Positions 44,830 to 57,767 of a stretch of 64,000 nucleotides of DNA are shown in pieces. The translations under genes were made by a program, and so were the position numbers. The notes beneath the pieces were generated by a model. That model had not been told where the DNA came from. It did no database searches and was given only the letters and a program-made list of their open reading frames with translations. Origin of the DNA: Episyrphus balteatus (taxonomy: Eukaryota; Arthropoda; Insecta; Diptera; Syrphidae); the NCBI RefSeq assembly GCF_945859705.1, contig NC_079137.1, positions 58,560,552 through 58,624,551 on the forward strand, in the 5' to 3' direction. Position 1 is the stretch's first letter. Every line of letters begins with the position of its first letter.

Positions 44830-45335
44830 TTTTATATAACATATAACGGTGCATTTACTACAAACTACACAATGTTAAATTTAAAAATTTCAAAAATACC
44901 TCAAAACACCTGTGAAGATCTGTTGCCCATAACCAGTTGTGGAAAGCACCGTAATCTCAGTTTGAAATCTTGGCATGGTTGGCTTTAAAAAATTCTACCT
45001 ATTTTTGTAGGCATCGTAGAAATATAATATGAATGAAGCGTCATATAAAAGGTGAAATAATAAGCTTGCAGATGATGTAAAATTTATTATAGGTTACCAT
45101 ATAAAAAAATTGATTTATTAGTGTTAGAAGATAAAAAAGATTGATTTATTTGCATTTTTTGATCAAAATTGATTGTGTTCAAAAAATTCTAGCTCTTTTT
45201 GTAGATGTCGTACAGACATGGTTTATATGAATATTTTGAGCTGAAACAACAGGCTTTCAGATAGTATAAAATTTATTATAGGTTTTAATGTAAAAAATGG
45301 ATTTAATGGTGTTAGAAGAAAAAGATTTTTTTAGC
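44830..45335 (+). repeat. Dispersed repeat family R, partial copy
   Basis: It starts near ATATAACGGTG, continues through ACCTCAAAACACCTGTG and CACCGTAATCTCAG, then two subunits, and stops in the GGTGTTAGAAGA word. It matches 8,530-8,990 closely. Confidence 0.8.
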
Positions 45336-48300
45336 ATAAGCACACACGTCCGTAGGATCAATATCATAACTTCAACTTTAAAATTTAAAAACCTGACCAT
45401 CTACCAAAAACTTCACTCTATTCAATTGAAATAACCCATATCCAATCCTTTTTGTATACAACACAATGTTCAATTCAACTTTACCCCAAAATTACTTTAA
45501 ATACACCTTTAAATGTACCTTGCGCTCCCAAAATACCCATTCGAATCGATGTAAATAAGTTTTTTGAAATCTTTTACATAGCTAAAACCACTCCATTTAA
45601 ACTCGTTGGTTTTGTTCCTTGTTACAAAATTGAAATCCCATTTAAATAAGTTCTACCTACACGAAAACCTCTAAAAACGAACACACTATCTTGCAATTTT
45701 CGAAAGAGAGAGAGAGAGTAACCTAGTCTAAAAACTTCTAAACGAATTAATCTCCATCAGGTACGAAACCTACTTCAAAAACTTGACACTTGTATATACG
45801 AGAGCTTTAGAGCAATCGAAAGGTTGTTAGTGTTCTACACTATTTCCCATAACAACTCCCCACAACTTCATGATATCCTACCTCTATTTATATTGTTCGC
45901 GAACATTAAAATCCTTTCCACCTTTTCCTTCTCCCTCTATCCTCTTTTTGGGTTCCGTGTGTGTGTGTTTAACATTGTTTACCAAATGGAGCTCGCTTCG
46001 AAAGCCCCTGGCGAAGTGTACCGGTGTATACATTGTTACTCAAACCTATTCTCAAAACGGGCCAGGAAACCAAATGAATCCAATTTCAAATTGGAACCAA
46101 ATTAAGGTATTACGCTCGTGTGTTTTGGCTTTGGTTGTGCTGTATAAAGGACCAATTGTTGAAATTTTCTATCTGAATGCCGAACCCAAATTCGAATCCA
46201 AAACCCGGCCATCCTTGAGGTATAAGTTGGCTATATGGTATAATGGCAGCGGCTTCGACATTGGCTTTAGAGCATCGGCTTCGAATTTTGGGTATTATAT
46301 GGAATCGACATCAGCAGGAAAGTCCCTTATTTTAGGTGCTTTATGCCACCATTTCAGCATGTGAATAGAGTTGAAAAAGAGTGGGGATGGGGAGGGGTTT
46401 TTTTTCCTGCTTTTGTTTTTGGCAAACAATTCATTGAGTTTGGTTCGAACGCCCTAGGGCAGGAGCTGGAAATTATATGACGATGGCTATATACTACGTT
46501 CCTCTATTCACAATGTGCAAAATTCAAGTCCCATGTTGAGGATAGAATTTCAGCCTCGAACATTCTTCTATCCTTGTAAATATCCTGGATATATTAACTT
46601 CCCATTGGAGACTGGGTTTTTGTGTATATGTAAAAAGGAATCGACATATCCTTTTTGATATACACAAATACTAACATCTATTAGGGATAATATATGCACA
46701 TTGCTATAGCTGGGGCATTTGCGATAGTAATCGTGATGATGATAAAGACTTCTTCAATTATTTGTTTTTCTTTTGTTTTTTTTTTTTTTTTTCATTTTTC
46801 TTGTCCTTTCCAGTTGCGCAAGGGTTAAAAGGATATATTCAAATGTTTTTGATTTTTTATTCTGCTTTTATTTTTGTTTTCATTTAATTTTGTTTGGCCT
46901 TTCTTTTTTCTAGCTTTTTTTCTTATTGTGATCATCCAATCAAACTGATGGGGACATATTAAGAAAATTGCCTCCAAAATGGACACAAAAAAAAATCGTT
47001 ATTGTCTGTTTGCAAAATTGACTCTTTAATTGAAAAAGGATTTCTGGTACAGATTGTCTTATTTTTTTTTTTATTTATTTAGGATATGCGGGAGATTGAT
47101 TCTTATAAACTTGTTCATATTAAACAAACATTAGTTTTGAGTTTTGAAAACTAAGGGCTCATCTTTGGGAAAAAAAAGAAGAACATTCTAACAATTCGAC
47201 GGTAGAACTCAAAGTGCAGACATTTTTAAAACCACTATTTTTCTAGAGACGATGTAAATGTAAGAACAATATGACCATTTCGTTGGAAATCTCTCAATAC
47301 TTTCAATAGCAGTTTTATAAAGAATGTGATGAGTTGTCCCGAGTTGGGATATCCTGAGTTGTGTTGGCTGAAATGATTGATTTGAAATGATTTGCCACTA
47401 GTTGACAGAGAAAATGTGCTGTATCCATCTCAATTGTTTATTAATGAGAATATTTACATTTCCTGTCTTAAATCTATTTCTTGCAAGATAAATTAGATTT
47501 AAACACTTACTTCAGAAAAGGAACTTTTTTTTTGGAGAAGAAAAAAAACAAAAACAATGCATTTCTTATGGGAGAGATTTTTTTAGATTTTTTCAGAAAC
47601 AAAAATATTTTTTAACTTACCACAGCTGAAAATTAAAATCGAAAAAAATGTATACTTACCACGATCTTTTTTCTCGTAAAACAATGTGCATCCCATTGTT
47701 TTTGCGGAAAAAAAGAAAACTTACAGTTATTGTAATCTATTTACAGACATTTTTTTCAGGAAAAAAAAATTTTTTCACCACTTTTTTTTTATCAAAAAGA
47801 ACTGTATATTAGGCTTAAGCTACTCCAAAAAAGTATTGCCTAATTTTATATAGAAATGACAAGTGACTATGAATAAGATATGGGGCCACAATTTACAGGA
47901 TTGTGTATTTGAGAGCTTGAAATTCCCTGAAAAGATATTTTTGGTTGCAAAGTCATCAAAATTATAATAAAAAATTTGGTTTTATGTTAGGTTTATTTTA
48001 TATAATTTTTCGTTTTTTTTTAAAGAAGCTGAATAAATATTTTCAATTATTTTATTCTTATTTGAAAGAATTTTGCTTTTCTGTTTATTTATTAACACTG
48101 GTGACAAAGAAGATTAAGATTTTTTTTTTGGAGTGTTGGAGTTGGTAGGTACCTAGGTCAAAGTTGTAATCAACAATTTTTGCACGCTGTCTAAATTCAC
48201 TGTGGCGTATACGTGCTCTATTTTGTATTTACTTATTGTTTATAAATTTCAAACTAGAAATACTGTAACTATTTTATTTTTACAGTCTGATATTCAAGAA

Positions 48301-48689
48301 AAGATGCGAATAATTCTTGTATCAAGGAGTCAAAAAAATTAATTCATGAATTTATATGATTGGTATCGACGCGAAATTTCACCTTCTATTAAACCCTCTA
48401 TAAAATTTGGCTGGTCAATGACGAAAGAATGCTGATTACTTCCGTTTTTTCGTGAGTAACCATCCACCCCTGGCATTGAAGTTGGCTCCGATGAGTTTAT
48501 AGTTGAAGTAAGTTAAGCTTATGATTTGGAAGTCATGCACAACACAATATTGATTGGTTTTCGGTGATAGGGGTACCAGGGGAAATTCAAATTCTTTTTC
48601 TAGGACCAATAGAACCTGTCATAAAACTTAAATGAAAAAAAAAGGCTCTAACGATTGTGAATAACATTTTGGGGAATAATGCATCATAT
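45336..48689. other. Non-coding stretch, partly unique DNA
   Basis: 45,400-46,760 is less AT-rich and includes a short GA microsatellite at 45,708-45,719. A 164-codon open frame lies at 45,870-46,364, but its start region overlaps another frame and it shows no domain, so I do not call a gene. Farther right there are poly-T tracts (about 46,775-46,792) and no features. Confidence 0.4.
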
Positions 48690-49562
48690 AACACTCTATT
48701 TTTACTTGCAATATAGGTACTATTTTAACAAGTTATGTATTCGTACAAAAAAATAAGTTGAGATAACAATTTTCCATGACATTACGATGATAGAAAATGT
48801 CAAAAAAGTGATAAACCGATTGACTTCAAACTTGGTATGTAGCATTTTTTGGACGCTCTCCAGAGGGGTTTTTGGAATTAATTTTTTTGGACTAAAAATA
48901 ACGGACTAAAGGTAACGGTCATATGAAAATTTCAGAAAAGTTTAATTTTTCGAAAACGACTCCAACGATTTTGTTAAAAAAAATGCAGATATTAGTTTTT
49001 TTGGCAAGATCTATCTTACGATGGAAAAATTTTGTTCGAAAATCATTAGGTATTAACGGTACCTGCCATAGAACTGTTTTTTTTTTCAAATCGGATTTTC
49101 TGCCAAACTAATAATTCAATTTCAACGACTTTTTTTATACTGAAGCACTTATACAATTTTAATATGAATTCAAAATAAAATTTTGAAAATAAATAAATTT
49201 TTGATTTTTAAAAAAATTTCGAAAAAGTTTTTTTGAAAAATAAAATTTTCGAAAATGGGAGAATGATTTTTTTTTGAAATTTTGGTTTTAGATGTTGATG
49301 AGTGATTTCTACATAATGGCATACCAATTTTATTTTAAAACTTTTTTTCCAAAAAATTAATTTTTTAAAAAACGGCTCTAATGAAAATGCATATTTGTTT
49401 TGGAGGGCAATTTGATTTCAGATGTTGTTTTACTGCTTTGAAAAACTAATTTAATATTTTTTTTTTTATTTTTTTGTTTTCGTTTTGTTATGCCTACATT
49501 TCCCAAATTTCTATATAAAAAGTATTATAAATTTAAGCAACTTGAATTCTAAGAGCAAGTTC
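48690..49562 (-). repeat. Dispersed repeat family L, copy 2
   Basis: Reverse complement of the copy at 6,660-7,510, with landmarks ACGATGATAGAAAATG, CTTCAAACTTGGTATGTAGC, CTCTCCAGAGGGG, GGTACCTGCCATAGAAC, AGGGCAATTTGATTTCAGATG and AAATTTCTATATAAA. No frame is shared with the first copy. Confidence 0.75.
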
Positions 49563-51770
49563 GTGCTACCCAGTCGTTTATTATTTTTTTTTTTTTGATA
49601 AAAGTAGAATTTTTGAACTGAACCTTAAAATTATTGAATTTCTCCATTAAAAACTAAAAAATCGAAAGGCTAAAGTAATGATAATTTTAATAAAATAAAT
49701 AAAACACATTTTTGGATTAAAAAAAAAAAAAATATAGGAGTTTTTTTCGAAAAATAAGTTTTTAAAATTTTTTTTTTAAGTATTGAATAGTATTTCCTAA
49801 AAAATTGTATGAAAAAATTTTAACTCAGCAAACAGTTTCAGAGAAACTCATTTATGAATACAACTTGAAGAGACCTTTCTTTTGATGTATCACTCGATGG
49901 ATTCGGAGGAAATTTTTGAAAATGCCTGTTTTTTAGACAAGGGGTACCCCTAGGATTTTTTTTTGGAAAATCTTATAAAAATAGATTTTAAATTTTTGTA
50001 ACTAAATGCATAAGTCTGTTCACTATGGCCTTATATCTGTAGTCGAAAACTTGTTTCGAGGCTTGAATCCGAAAAAATCTGCTTCAAATGTAAAAAAAAA
50101 TTGTACTTGTTTTGCAATAATTCAGCAACCAGACCTCCCAAAATCATAAAACCTGTTGGGTTTTTAACGAATTCATTAATAGAAAACTTAAAAGCAGTTT
50201 TTTATGATAAAACAGACATAAAAGAAATATTTAAATATGCCTAACCACCTTCCATCTGTGAAAAGCTCTACTATCGGCTTTAGAAGTCTTCAGCAATCAA
50301 TCTCTAAAACTGTTACAAAAACATTAACCTAAAATTTTCGAGCTCATACTTCATTTTCCATCAAAGTCTCTTATTTAAAACTTATTTTCTACTATATAAC
50401 TTACCTGCTCTTAATAACAATTTCTTATTCCAGTTACCGTTCTTTATTCCCAGAAAACCATTTTCCCAAAAATCCATTTAACAAAACTATAATAGTCATC
50501 AATCCAATTGTACCTGGGATGCAAGTACAATTGTCATATAGACAACAGTAGAACAATATCATTAAATTTTCCAATTTAAAAACTTAATGCATATTCTTTG
50601 GGCAAATATACTCTCGATACCGATAACAACTAGAAAAACAACAACAACAAAAACTCAATCAACTTGATTGTAAATAAAATTGTCCTCTCCTAGTATTCAC
50701 ACAAACACAAATACACATAGGCTATAAGCTACATAGAGAACATTCTTGTGGATAGCCACGAGACGATGATTTTCGGCTCTTACCCAAATCAGAATGACCC
50801 CAAAATGAAAGATTTACCATTTGGTCCTCTCAAATACTCTTTTGAATGATCATCGTCATCATCTCGGTCGTCATCATCCAACTCCTACATAAGAATTAAA
50901 AAGCAAAAAAAAAAAAAAAGAAGAAAAAAACATACAAACTTTCAAAAAGGCTACGCATGACTTGTTCCTGATGGTTAGCGAAACGAGATCGCCCCCACAC
51001 CGGATGGATATATAGGTCCTGACTGAAGTCCTCAAACCCAGAGAAGCCACTCAAAAAACACATCTCCTTCGGAATCGAAATACCAAAGGCAAAATAGGTT
51101 CATACAATTGCTACTCTCCTGCTACTGCTGCAGTTATGCCATGATTTTACACTCAAATCGAAAATGGAAATCGTAAGGAGTCCCTTTTTATGGGGGGAAA
51201 AATAGTAGCAGCTTTATAGCAAAAAGCAGTAGTAGCTGAAGGTATATAAGCTGAAAGTTTGCACGAATCTCTGTGAAAGGATATAAAATCGTAAAAGTGT
51301 TCTTGGGAGGCTGCCTTTGAATCGAAGTAAAGAGAAAATTACAAAATTTTGCGCTTGCTACCTGACCAACCTAAAATTGCATGCATATACAAACGTATTA
51401 CAGTTGAAACGAGAAATGTTCCTTTTTTTATTTTTTTTATAGCCCTGTATATAGTCCCCTCAGCGAGTGAGTTTTTAGGTGCTCCATAGGTCGTCGCAAG
51501 AGAACTTGTAAATTCTAATGGGAAGCTTTGGTTGCTATGTGTAAGTACACTTTTCTAAAATGCTGTGCACAAAAATTGACAAAAATGCTTTTTTTAATGG
51601 TTCAAATACTCAACACCTTGTTATTTAAGAAGTGATGTTGCATAAAGGAACTTTAAGTTCGCTTTTATGTTAAAGAAAAATGAAAGTTTGGGCCCAACAT
51701 TCTTACAGTACAACAGCCTATAAATTTTTTTGATATAGAAATCAAATGACAATAAAAATGTTCTCAATTC
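49563..51770. other. Non-coding stretch
   Basis: The first half is AT-rich. 50,200-51,360 is less AT-rich and reads as unique DNA with an (ACA) tract near 50,633-50,651. No exon or RNA gene is supported. Confidence 0.4.
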
Positions 51771-52780
51771 GGGTGCCATTTGGTTTTTTCTCGTTTAGTA
51801 CTTTTGATATGTATAAGCTTTGTGAGACAAATAAATTAATGGAATCAATTAGATTATAGGTTTATCTTAGTGTAACGGGTGGGATCAATGAATTTTTCCA
51901 CCATAAGGCCTCGGTTGGGCGAAAATCATGATGATGCTTTTTTAAATAAGGTTTTTAAAATATTGGGGCTGACAATAATGAGAATTCAATATTCTTGGTA
52001 GTATAAAAGATCATTGCAGTGCTTAAAATTTATTGTTTTTTCCTTGATGAAATCCCTGGATGGGCGCCATTTTTTTTTTTTTTAATTTCCTCATTACTTC
52101 TGAAAGGTGTGAGTAATACAATTTTGTAAACTAGATCTTAAAATCAATAAGATTTTCTTGTAATCGTCGGAAAAATCGCACATTTCAATGATCAACCGAT
52201 CAAAAATTTACTAAACCTATTGCTGGGATAGCTCTGACATGTAGGGAAGCTGATTTGTTTTCCTTGTCCAAGGCCAAAAACTATTTTGTAGGCTTAAATT
52301 CCTATTCAGAGTTCCATGATCTGAAGCGAGTTGTTCGAGACACGATGTGCAACTCTCTTATTCAGTCACATTATCGTGGATGTCACTCACTTTAAGAGTT
52401 GTAAAGAACCATTAACAATTTAAAAAAAAATATTTATTGCATATACAAAATTTTTGCATTAAAAATAAAACGCACGACTGGTTCGCACGTACATGCTCTT
52501 GTACTTCAAAGTATCTTTATCTTAAATATCTATTGAAAATTAAAGATTTTGTTTAGAAGTGTCGAGAAAAAAAAATATTTAAAAAAAAATCGAAAGTTGA
52601 AAAAAAAATCCAAAATAAAAAAAAAAATTGTTCAAAACTTTTTTTTTATACATTTTACACTTCAAAGGATGTCTTAAAATTTTGAATAAAATTGACTTGT
52701 GCGTTGATCAAATATATGAACTTAAAAAATGTCAATTTTTGAAAAACGGCAACGCCATATCTCCGTTCTCCGAATTTTTT
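51771..52780. repeat. Region with repeated GGGCGCCATT words
   Basis: GGGTGCCATT (51771) and GGGCGCCATT (52062) recur again at 53905 (TTGGGCGCCA) and 55885 (GGGCGCCATT). Two of them share upstream TGAAATCCCT. The word TTGGGCGCCA equals the end of tRNA-Lys with its CCA, so these could be primer-site junctions of decayed LTR elements read on the minus strand. No gag or pol remains are visible. Confidence 0.35.
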
Positions 52781-52829
52781 GAGACAAAATAAAAACGTAG
52801 TTTTGTTAGAATCAATAAAAGTATAACGT

Positions 52830-53110
52830 ACATTAAATTTAATCAAAATCGTTAGAGCCGTTTTCGAGAAAATTGCAATACCTCGAAAACGGTATATGGG
52901 AGGTATGCGTTAAAAAAGAGATATTGAAAAACTAAAAAAAACGGACCTAGAGTATTACGCAAAAATCATCTGTACCAAGTTTTAAGTAAATCCATCCATC
53001 CGTTTAGGAGCTAGCTCGATATACAGATGGACGCACAGACCGACGAAAAGCATTTTTTTTTTATCTTCTCCATCATCGTAATGTTGGTTTTGATTAAAAC
53101 CTCGAATTTT
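52830..53110 (+). repeat. Short L-like repeat fragment
   Basis: ATCGTTAGAGCCGTTTTCGA, TACCAAGTTTTAAGT and CCGTTTAGGAGCTA, followed by CATCATCGTAATG, share word order with family L. The intervening sequence differs, so this is a related subfamily or a fragment. Confidence 0.5.
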
Positions 53111-53164
53111 TTTTCTACACGAAACCAATACTTGCCGTATAGGGTATAAACAAAAATGTATAAT

Positions 53165-53555
53165 AAAAAAAATTTATTGCATATACAAAAATGTTGTATT
53201 AAAAACAATGTTATTGCAACTGAAAAAAATTTGCATTAAAAATAAAATTTTTATTGCAACTAAAAATATTTGGCATTAAAAAAAAATTATTGCAAATAAA
53301 AATTTTTCAGCATTAAAAAAAATATTCAATGCAAAAGTGTGCATTAAATATTTTTTTTTTTTTTAGTTCGTCGAATTTGTTAAAATTTTGACTATTTGGC
53401 CTTACATTATGTTCAATATTATAGTTAAAATAGCTAATGTAATGCTAAATAGCTAGTCAAAATTTTAAGAAATTCGACGAATATTAAAAAAAAAAAAATA
53501 TTTAATGAGCACATTTTGCATTGAATATTTTTTTCAATGCAGAAATTTTTTTTAA
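53165..53555. repeat. TTGCA-rich tandem repeat running into a foldback
   Basis: TTATTGCAACT...GCATTAAAAA words repeat about every 40-55 bp from 53,172 to 53,330. The part at 53,310-53,555 then forms an inverted repeat: GTGTGCATTAAATATT with TATTTAATGAGCAC, and TTCGTCGAATTTG with AAATTCGACGAAT. A single TTTATTGCATATACAAAA unit also lies at about 52,434. Non-coding. Confidence 0.6.
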
Positions 53556-53912
53556 TGCAAAATTTGTTAACTTTGTTACATTATGCAAATATTTTCCAAG
53601 TAGATTTTTTTAAATTTCAAATGCATTTTTTTCAATTGATATTTTTACAACTCACTTGTCTTTGCTTATTAGTAGACCTTCATAGCATTTTCACGTACGG
53701 ATGCTGAATTAAATCCATTGCCCAAGACATCAGCCACCTACTTGCTGCTGTTTTAAGCTTTGGTTTCTATTTATTACCGCAGGGCTTGAGGCGAGTTCAT
53801 CCGTTAGAATACCCAGTGTGCTTATCTTTTCAGGAACGGACGACCGAAAGATTGAATCAAGATTGGGATAGTTAAGCCGTTGTCACTTTTTATTGTCTCT
53901 TGTTGGGCGCCA

Positions 53913-53951
53913 CACAGTGGTTCCCTTCTATGGAGGAAGTGGAAAAAACCT
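53913..53951 (+). other. Left terminal repeat: heptamer, 23-bp spacer, A-rich nonamer
   Basis: CACAGTG (53913-53919), a 23-bp spacer (53920-53942), then AAAAAACCT (53943-53951). The nonamer resembles the RSS consensus ACAAAAACC if shifted by one base. The spacer begins GTTCCC and ends GTGG. Confidence 0.8.
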
Positions 53952-55596
53952 ATAAAAACTGAACGGGTGGACCGATTTGATTGATTTTTGGTATATAAAT
54001 TAAATAAAACGAGTTCTCATCGTGATTAAAAAATTGTGTGTTGCACTTTAAAATTACTAACTTTTTCAAAAGTTGCATATATTCACTCTTTTTGTTTCCT
54101 TTTCTTGTTTTTTGTGATGTGAATTTCTCTTATACTTTAAGGCTTTAAGGCTGATTACAAAGAATCCTTTGAAAAAGCAAATAATTAAAAAGTTTCATAA
54201 GTATTATAGCACCTTGAATTTATACTTACTACACTAGCCCAAAAACTTAAGGGAACAAAAACAAAATTTTGATTTTTTTAGTGATTTTCGATAGATAGTA
54301 TAAAAATGATCGTATCATGACAAAATAAAAAGCATGTGAAAGCTACATTCCTCTAGTTTTAAGATTTTAAAACTAAATATTTTATTTCTAATAGAAAAAT
54401 AGCTAAATCCTTGGAACTATTCAAATACCAAAATTTTCCAATTTTTTTTTTTGTTTTTACTTTTCTAAAAAAAGTTGGAAAATTAAAAAAAAAAAAATGA
54501 TTTTTATTTTAAGAAATATTTGGCTTTAAGATTCTTTTTGTTTCAAACTTCTACGATTTTTTTAAGATTGCAATATCAGTCATCAAACCAAAAACCATAC
54601 TTTTGACTATCAATATCTCAACAACGGATCTTTTTAAAGAAGATTTAAGGATACATTTGAAAATTTCATTCAATTCTCTACAAATAAATTAAGTTTAATT
54701 TGTTAGAAAAATGTTTTCTTGCATTTGAGATCATTTTAGAAAAGCTATCAAAATAGGCCTTTTTACGGTTTTTTTAGAAAATGTGCCGCTGTTTTATAAC
54801 TATGGGTGATTATGAGCAAAATCACATTCTTTTGAGTTTATTTTATTATTAAATACCGTTTAAATTTTAGATAAAAACCAAAGAAAATTAAAATTTTTCA
54901 AAAAAAGTTAAATTTTGAAAAAAAAAATTCATATCGTTCCAATATCCAATTTTTACTTTTTTTTTAAATTGTTGATTTTTTTTTATTTTTTTGCTTATCA
55001 GTGATGACTACATAGACCTCTTTATTTTATCAAAAAAGCCGTTAAATTAGAAACGGTAATACCAGAAGCCGATTTCAAGTGCTGTTTGAGTGACACGCAT
55101 TGCTACACTCAAGAAGCTCTTACGGGAGAATGGGTCAAAATGGGTCATTTGTTTTAACACCATAAATAGTATTTATCATAAGCTTTAAATTAATACTAAA
55201 ATGAACGTGGAGCATCGTGGAGCTTTTTTTTTATAGGCCGACAAAGAGTAAAAACTATTCGCTCTAGAGGTTTCTTCATATAATATTCTGGTTTTTCTGA
55301 TTCAAAAGCAAGTTCAACATACGGTAAATGTAGAATTAAGGAATAAGGACAAATATACCATCAACAACACTACATACTTTTTTTTTTTTTAAAAGCTCTA
55401 TTCTTAAAAAAAAATCGTCAAAAGTTGCAGAAAAAAAAAGAACGAAATTTCAAAAATTTTAAAGAATCAAGTTTGAGCTAAGTATACTCGGGACCCAGGC
55501 TATGCAAAAAACTAAAATTGATTGCATTCTGTATTTAAATATATTTTTAATCAAAAAACCAAATCAAAAAAATTGAAAAAATTGTTTCACTTTTTT

Positions 55597-55624
55597 GGGT
55601 TTTTTCCATCTGGGAACCACTGTG
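55597..55624 (-). other. Right terminal repeat: heptamer, 12-bp spacer, A-rich nonamer
   Basis: Read inward on the minus strand: CACAGTG (55624-55618), a 12-bp spacer GTTCCCAGATGG (55617-55606), then AAAAAACCC (55605-55597). It lacks 11 bp compared with the left end; otherwise the two ends align. Confidence 0.8.
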
Positions 55625-55629
55625 CGCCA

Positions 55630-57767
55630 TGAGGTTCCTACTTGGACACCATTTTGTATGCAGTTCACTTCTATGTTGATACTATTCGATTAAATCATAG
55701 CTGTTATTTTCGTTGAGTGAAAACAATAAATGGTTTATCATTTGGTGTTTTTAATTTAAAAAAAAAGTTTGTCAGATCTTAGAAAATGTAACAAATAGTG
55801 ATAAGCTAGTTTAGCTTACAGTTACATTAATTACTCTAGAACTGATATAGGTAGGTTCGTAGAAAATTAGTGAAATCCCTTCTCGGGCGCCATTTATGAT
55901 AATACTTGTATATTTTTATGAATTTTTGTATTGCTCAAGCAATATATATCTCTTCAGAGATTATGTATATTTTTTTGTGAAGATCCTTGGCCATATAAAA
56001 AAATCCTTTTAGACTCTGTTTTTTTTTCACAGCAGTATTTATTATATCAATAATCATTTCCCAAAAGTGCTTTCAACCTTTATGATAGCATTTCAAATTT
56101 AAGTCAAGCAAATAGTTTGCTTTTGTAATTCGATTTTCGAGAATGAATTGATCCAGAGTATAGTAGGAGAGAGAGCAGAGCTTGTAACTCGGTATTTAAA
56201 TAAGACTGGAAGCCATACACAAAGGATTCGATTCTCTTCATCTCGACAGTGAGGATTGGAGGATGGAATTTTTGAAAAGACGACAATAAGAATAGAATGA
56301 CTGGTAAGGCGGAGGGTTATGGAAGTGAGTATACATAATATTGTTCCTCTGAAAGATTCCTTACAATTCATTTGTTTTTTCAAGCACAAAATAATAGTGC
56401 ACCCCATGGAAATCTCAAAATAAGGTTCAAGTTTTTATTTTATTCTTATTCGTTTTTTTTTTCATGATTTATTCTTATTCATGGTAGAAAGATATGATGC
56501 TTTTTAGATCCATTGGGCAATTTAATGGATAAATATTTATCTACCTCAAGTAGATTTCAAAACCTTCAATTAACATATTTGCATGGAAATTGCAAAGAGA
56601 AAACTGGGAGATTTTTGGGGGGGATTTTATTTCCTTTTCCCAGGTCTGTCCGTTGTTGTTGTCATTTGGGGTGTTCCAGGGAGAGAGTGAGATAGCTGCA
56701 GGACTTTTGCATTGAATTCTGAAAATGATGTAAATATTTGCATGCGACCTTCTTATCTCAAAATGTTGAGAGCAATTTATTGCTTCTCATTGAAAGGATA
56801 TTCATTTGCACATTTTGTAGGTATACAGCATTTTGTACGCAATGTGTGTGTGTTTGTTGTCACGACAGGATGTATATTCCTTTAAAACATGTAATTCTCC
56901 ATGTTGGGTACCTATACAACATGTATATGTGTACAATGTATATGCATTTAAATGATAACAAACATGTCGTCTGATTGAAGAAGAGTGTATATTGTATGTG
57001 TAGGAGTATGCTTTTACCTTTAACTGCCGCGAGCAGGATAAAATTATGTTGTTGTAAAAGCGGATAAGCAAGTTTTGAGAAATGAATGTTTTCATGATTT
57101 TATTGTAAAGATTTATGTATAAATGCAAATTTGGAAAGGTGAATATGTGGGTTAAATATGAATATTCGATTGAATTTATTCAAAAAAAAAAGAAATTTTG
57201 GTTATGAGTTTTTGTATACAAAAATACAAGTAATAAAATGTTAAGGCTAAACAATACAACTCAGAAATTTAAATTTGATTTTGAATTGAAATAATATTTC
57301 AAATTTATATGTTATGTACCTATTCTTGTGACCTCAAAATCAATGAACAGGTTTTATCTTTGTCATGAAATTTTAATGCATTTTTGTTTTAATATTTGAA
57401 TGATTTCTTGGAATACATGGGGAATGGTTTATTTGTTATAGAAAAGGATTTGCAGCGTATTGATTGTGAATTTAGAGTTATGAGTTGAGATACTTATTAA
57501 GCTTACATTTTAATAATAAGTACAGATTTTGTCTTAATAATAAGAGGATTAGCTAGAAGAAGTTGTAAAATCACTAACAATTAATTGATACCAAAAGTGT
57601 GAAAAAAAATTCAAGGCTACTCTTGAATAGACTGAGTTGGAGTTAAGTTTACTATTTAAAATGAATTATAAAAATAGATTTAAAAAATTTCGAAAATATA
57701 CTAAAGAAAATATCGATTTTTTCTTTTATCGACTTCCCATTGGAACGATTACAAAAATATTGACAGT
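55630..57767. other. Non-coding stretch
   Basis: Another GGGCGCCATT word lies at 55,885. 56,100-57,100 is less AT-rich and reads as unique DNA, with a GT-rich tract at about 56,841-56,852. No gene is supported. Confidence 0.4.

Larger units (their letters stand above)
53908..55629. mobile_element. Transib-like non-autonomous element with 23/12 RSS-like ends
   Basis: CGCCA at 53908-53912 and 55625-55629 is a 5-bp target duplication around 53913-55624 (1,712 bp). Both ends start CACAGTGGTTCCC. Transib elements are known for CACWRTG ends and 5-bp GC-rich duplications, and CACAGTG is the exact V(D)J signal heptamer. Each end continues to an AAAAAACC block, 23 bp after the heptamer on the left and 12 bp after it on the right. 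No open frame longer than about 60 codons is present, so a transposase would have to act in trans. The DNA between the ends is AT-rich and unremarkable. Confidence 0.85.

Noticed and set aside
45708..45719. GAGA tract as a GAGA-factor site
   Set aside because: A short GA microsatellite alone is not evidence of a regulatory site.
45870..46364. 164-codon open frame in a less AT-rich block
   Set aside because: No domain, overlapping competing frame, no splice or start context; open length is plausible by chance in this composition.
53913..55624. Transposase remnant inside the Transib-like element
   Set aside because: I looked for open frames and RAG1-like motifs and saw none; the interior is AT-rich and non-coding.
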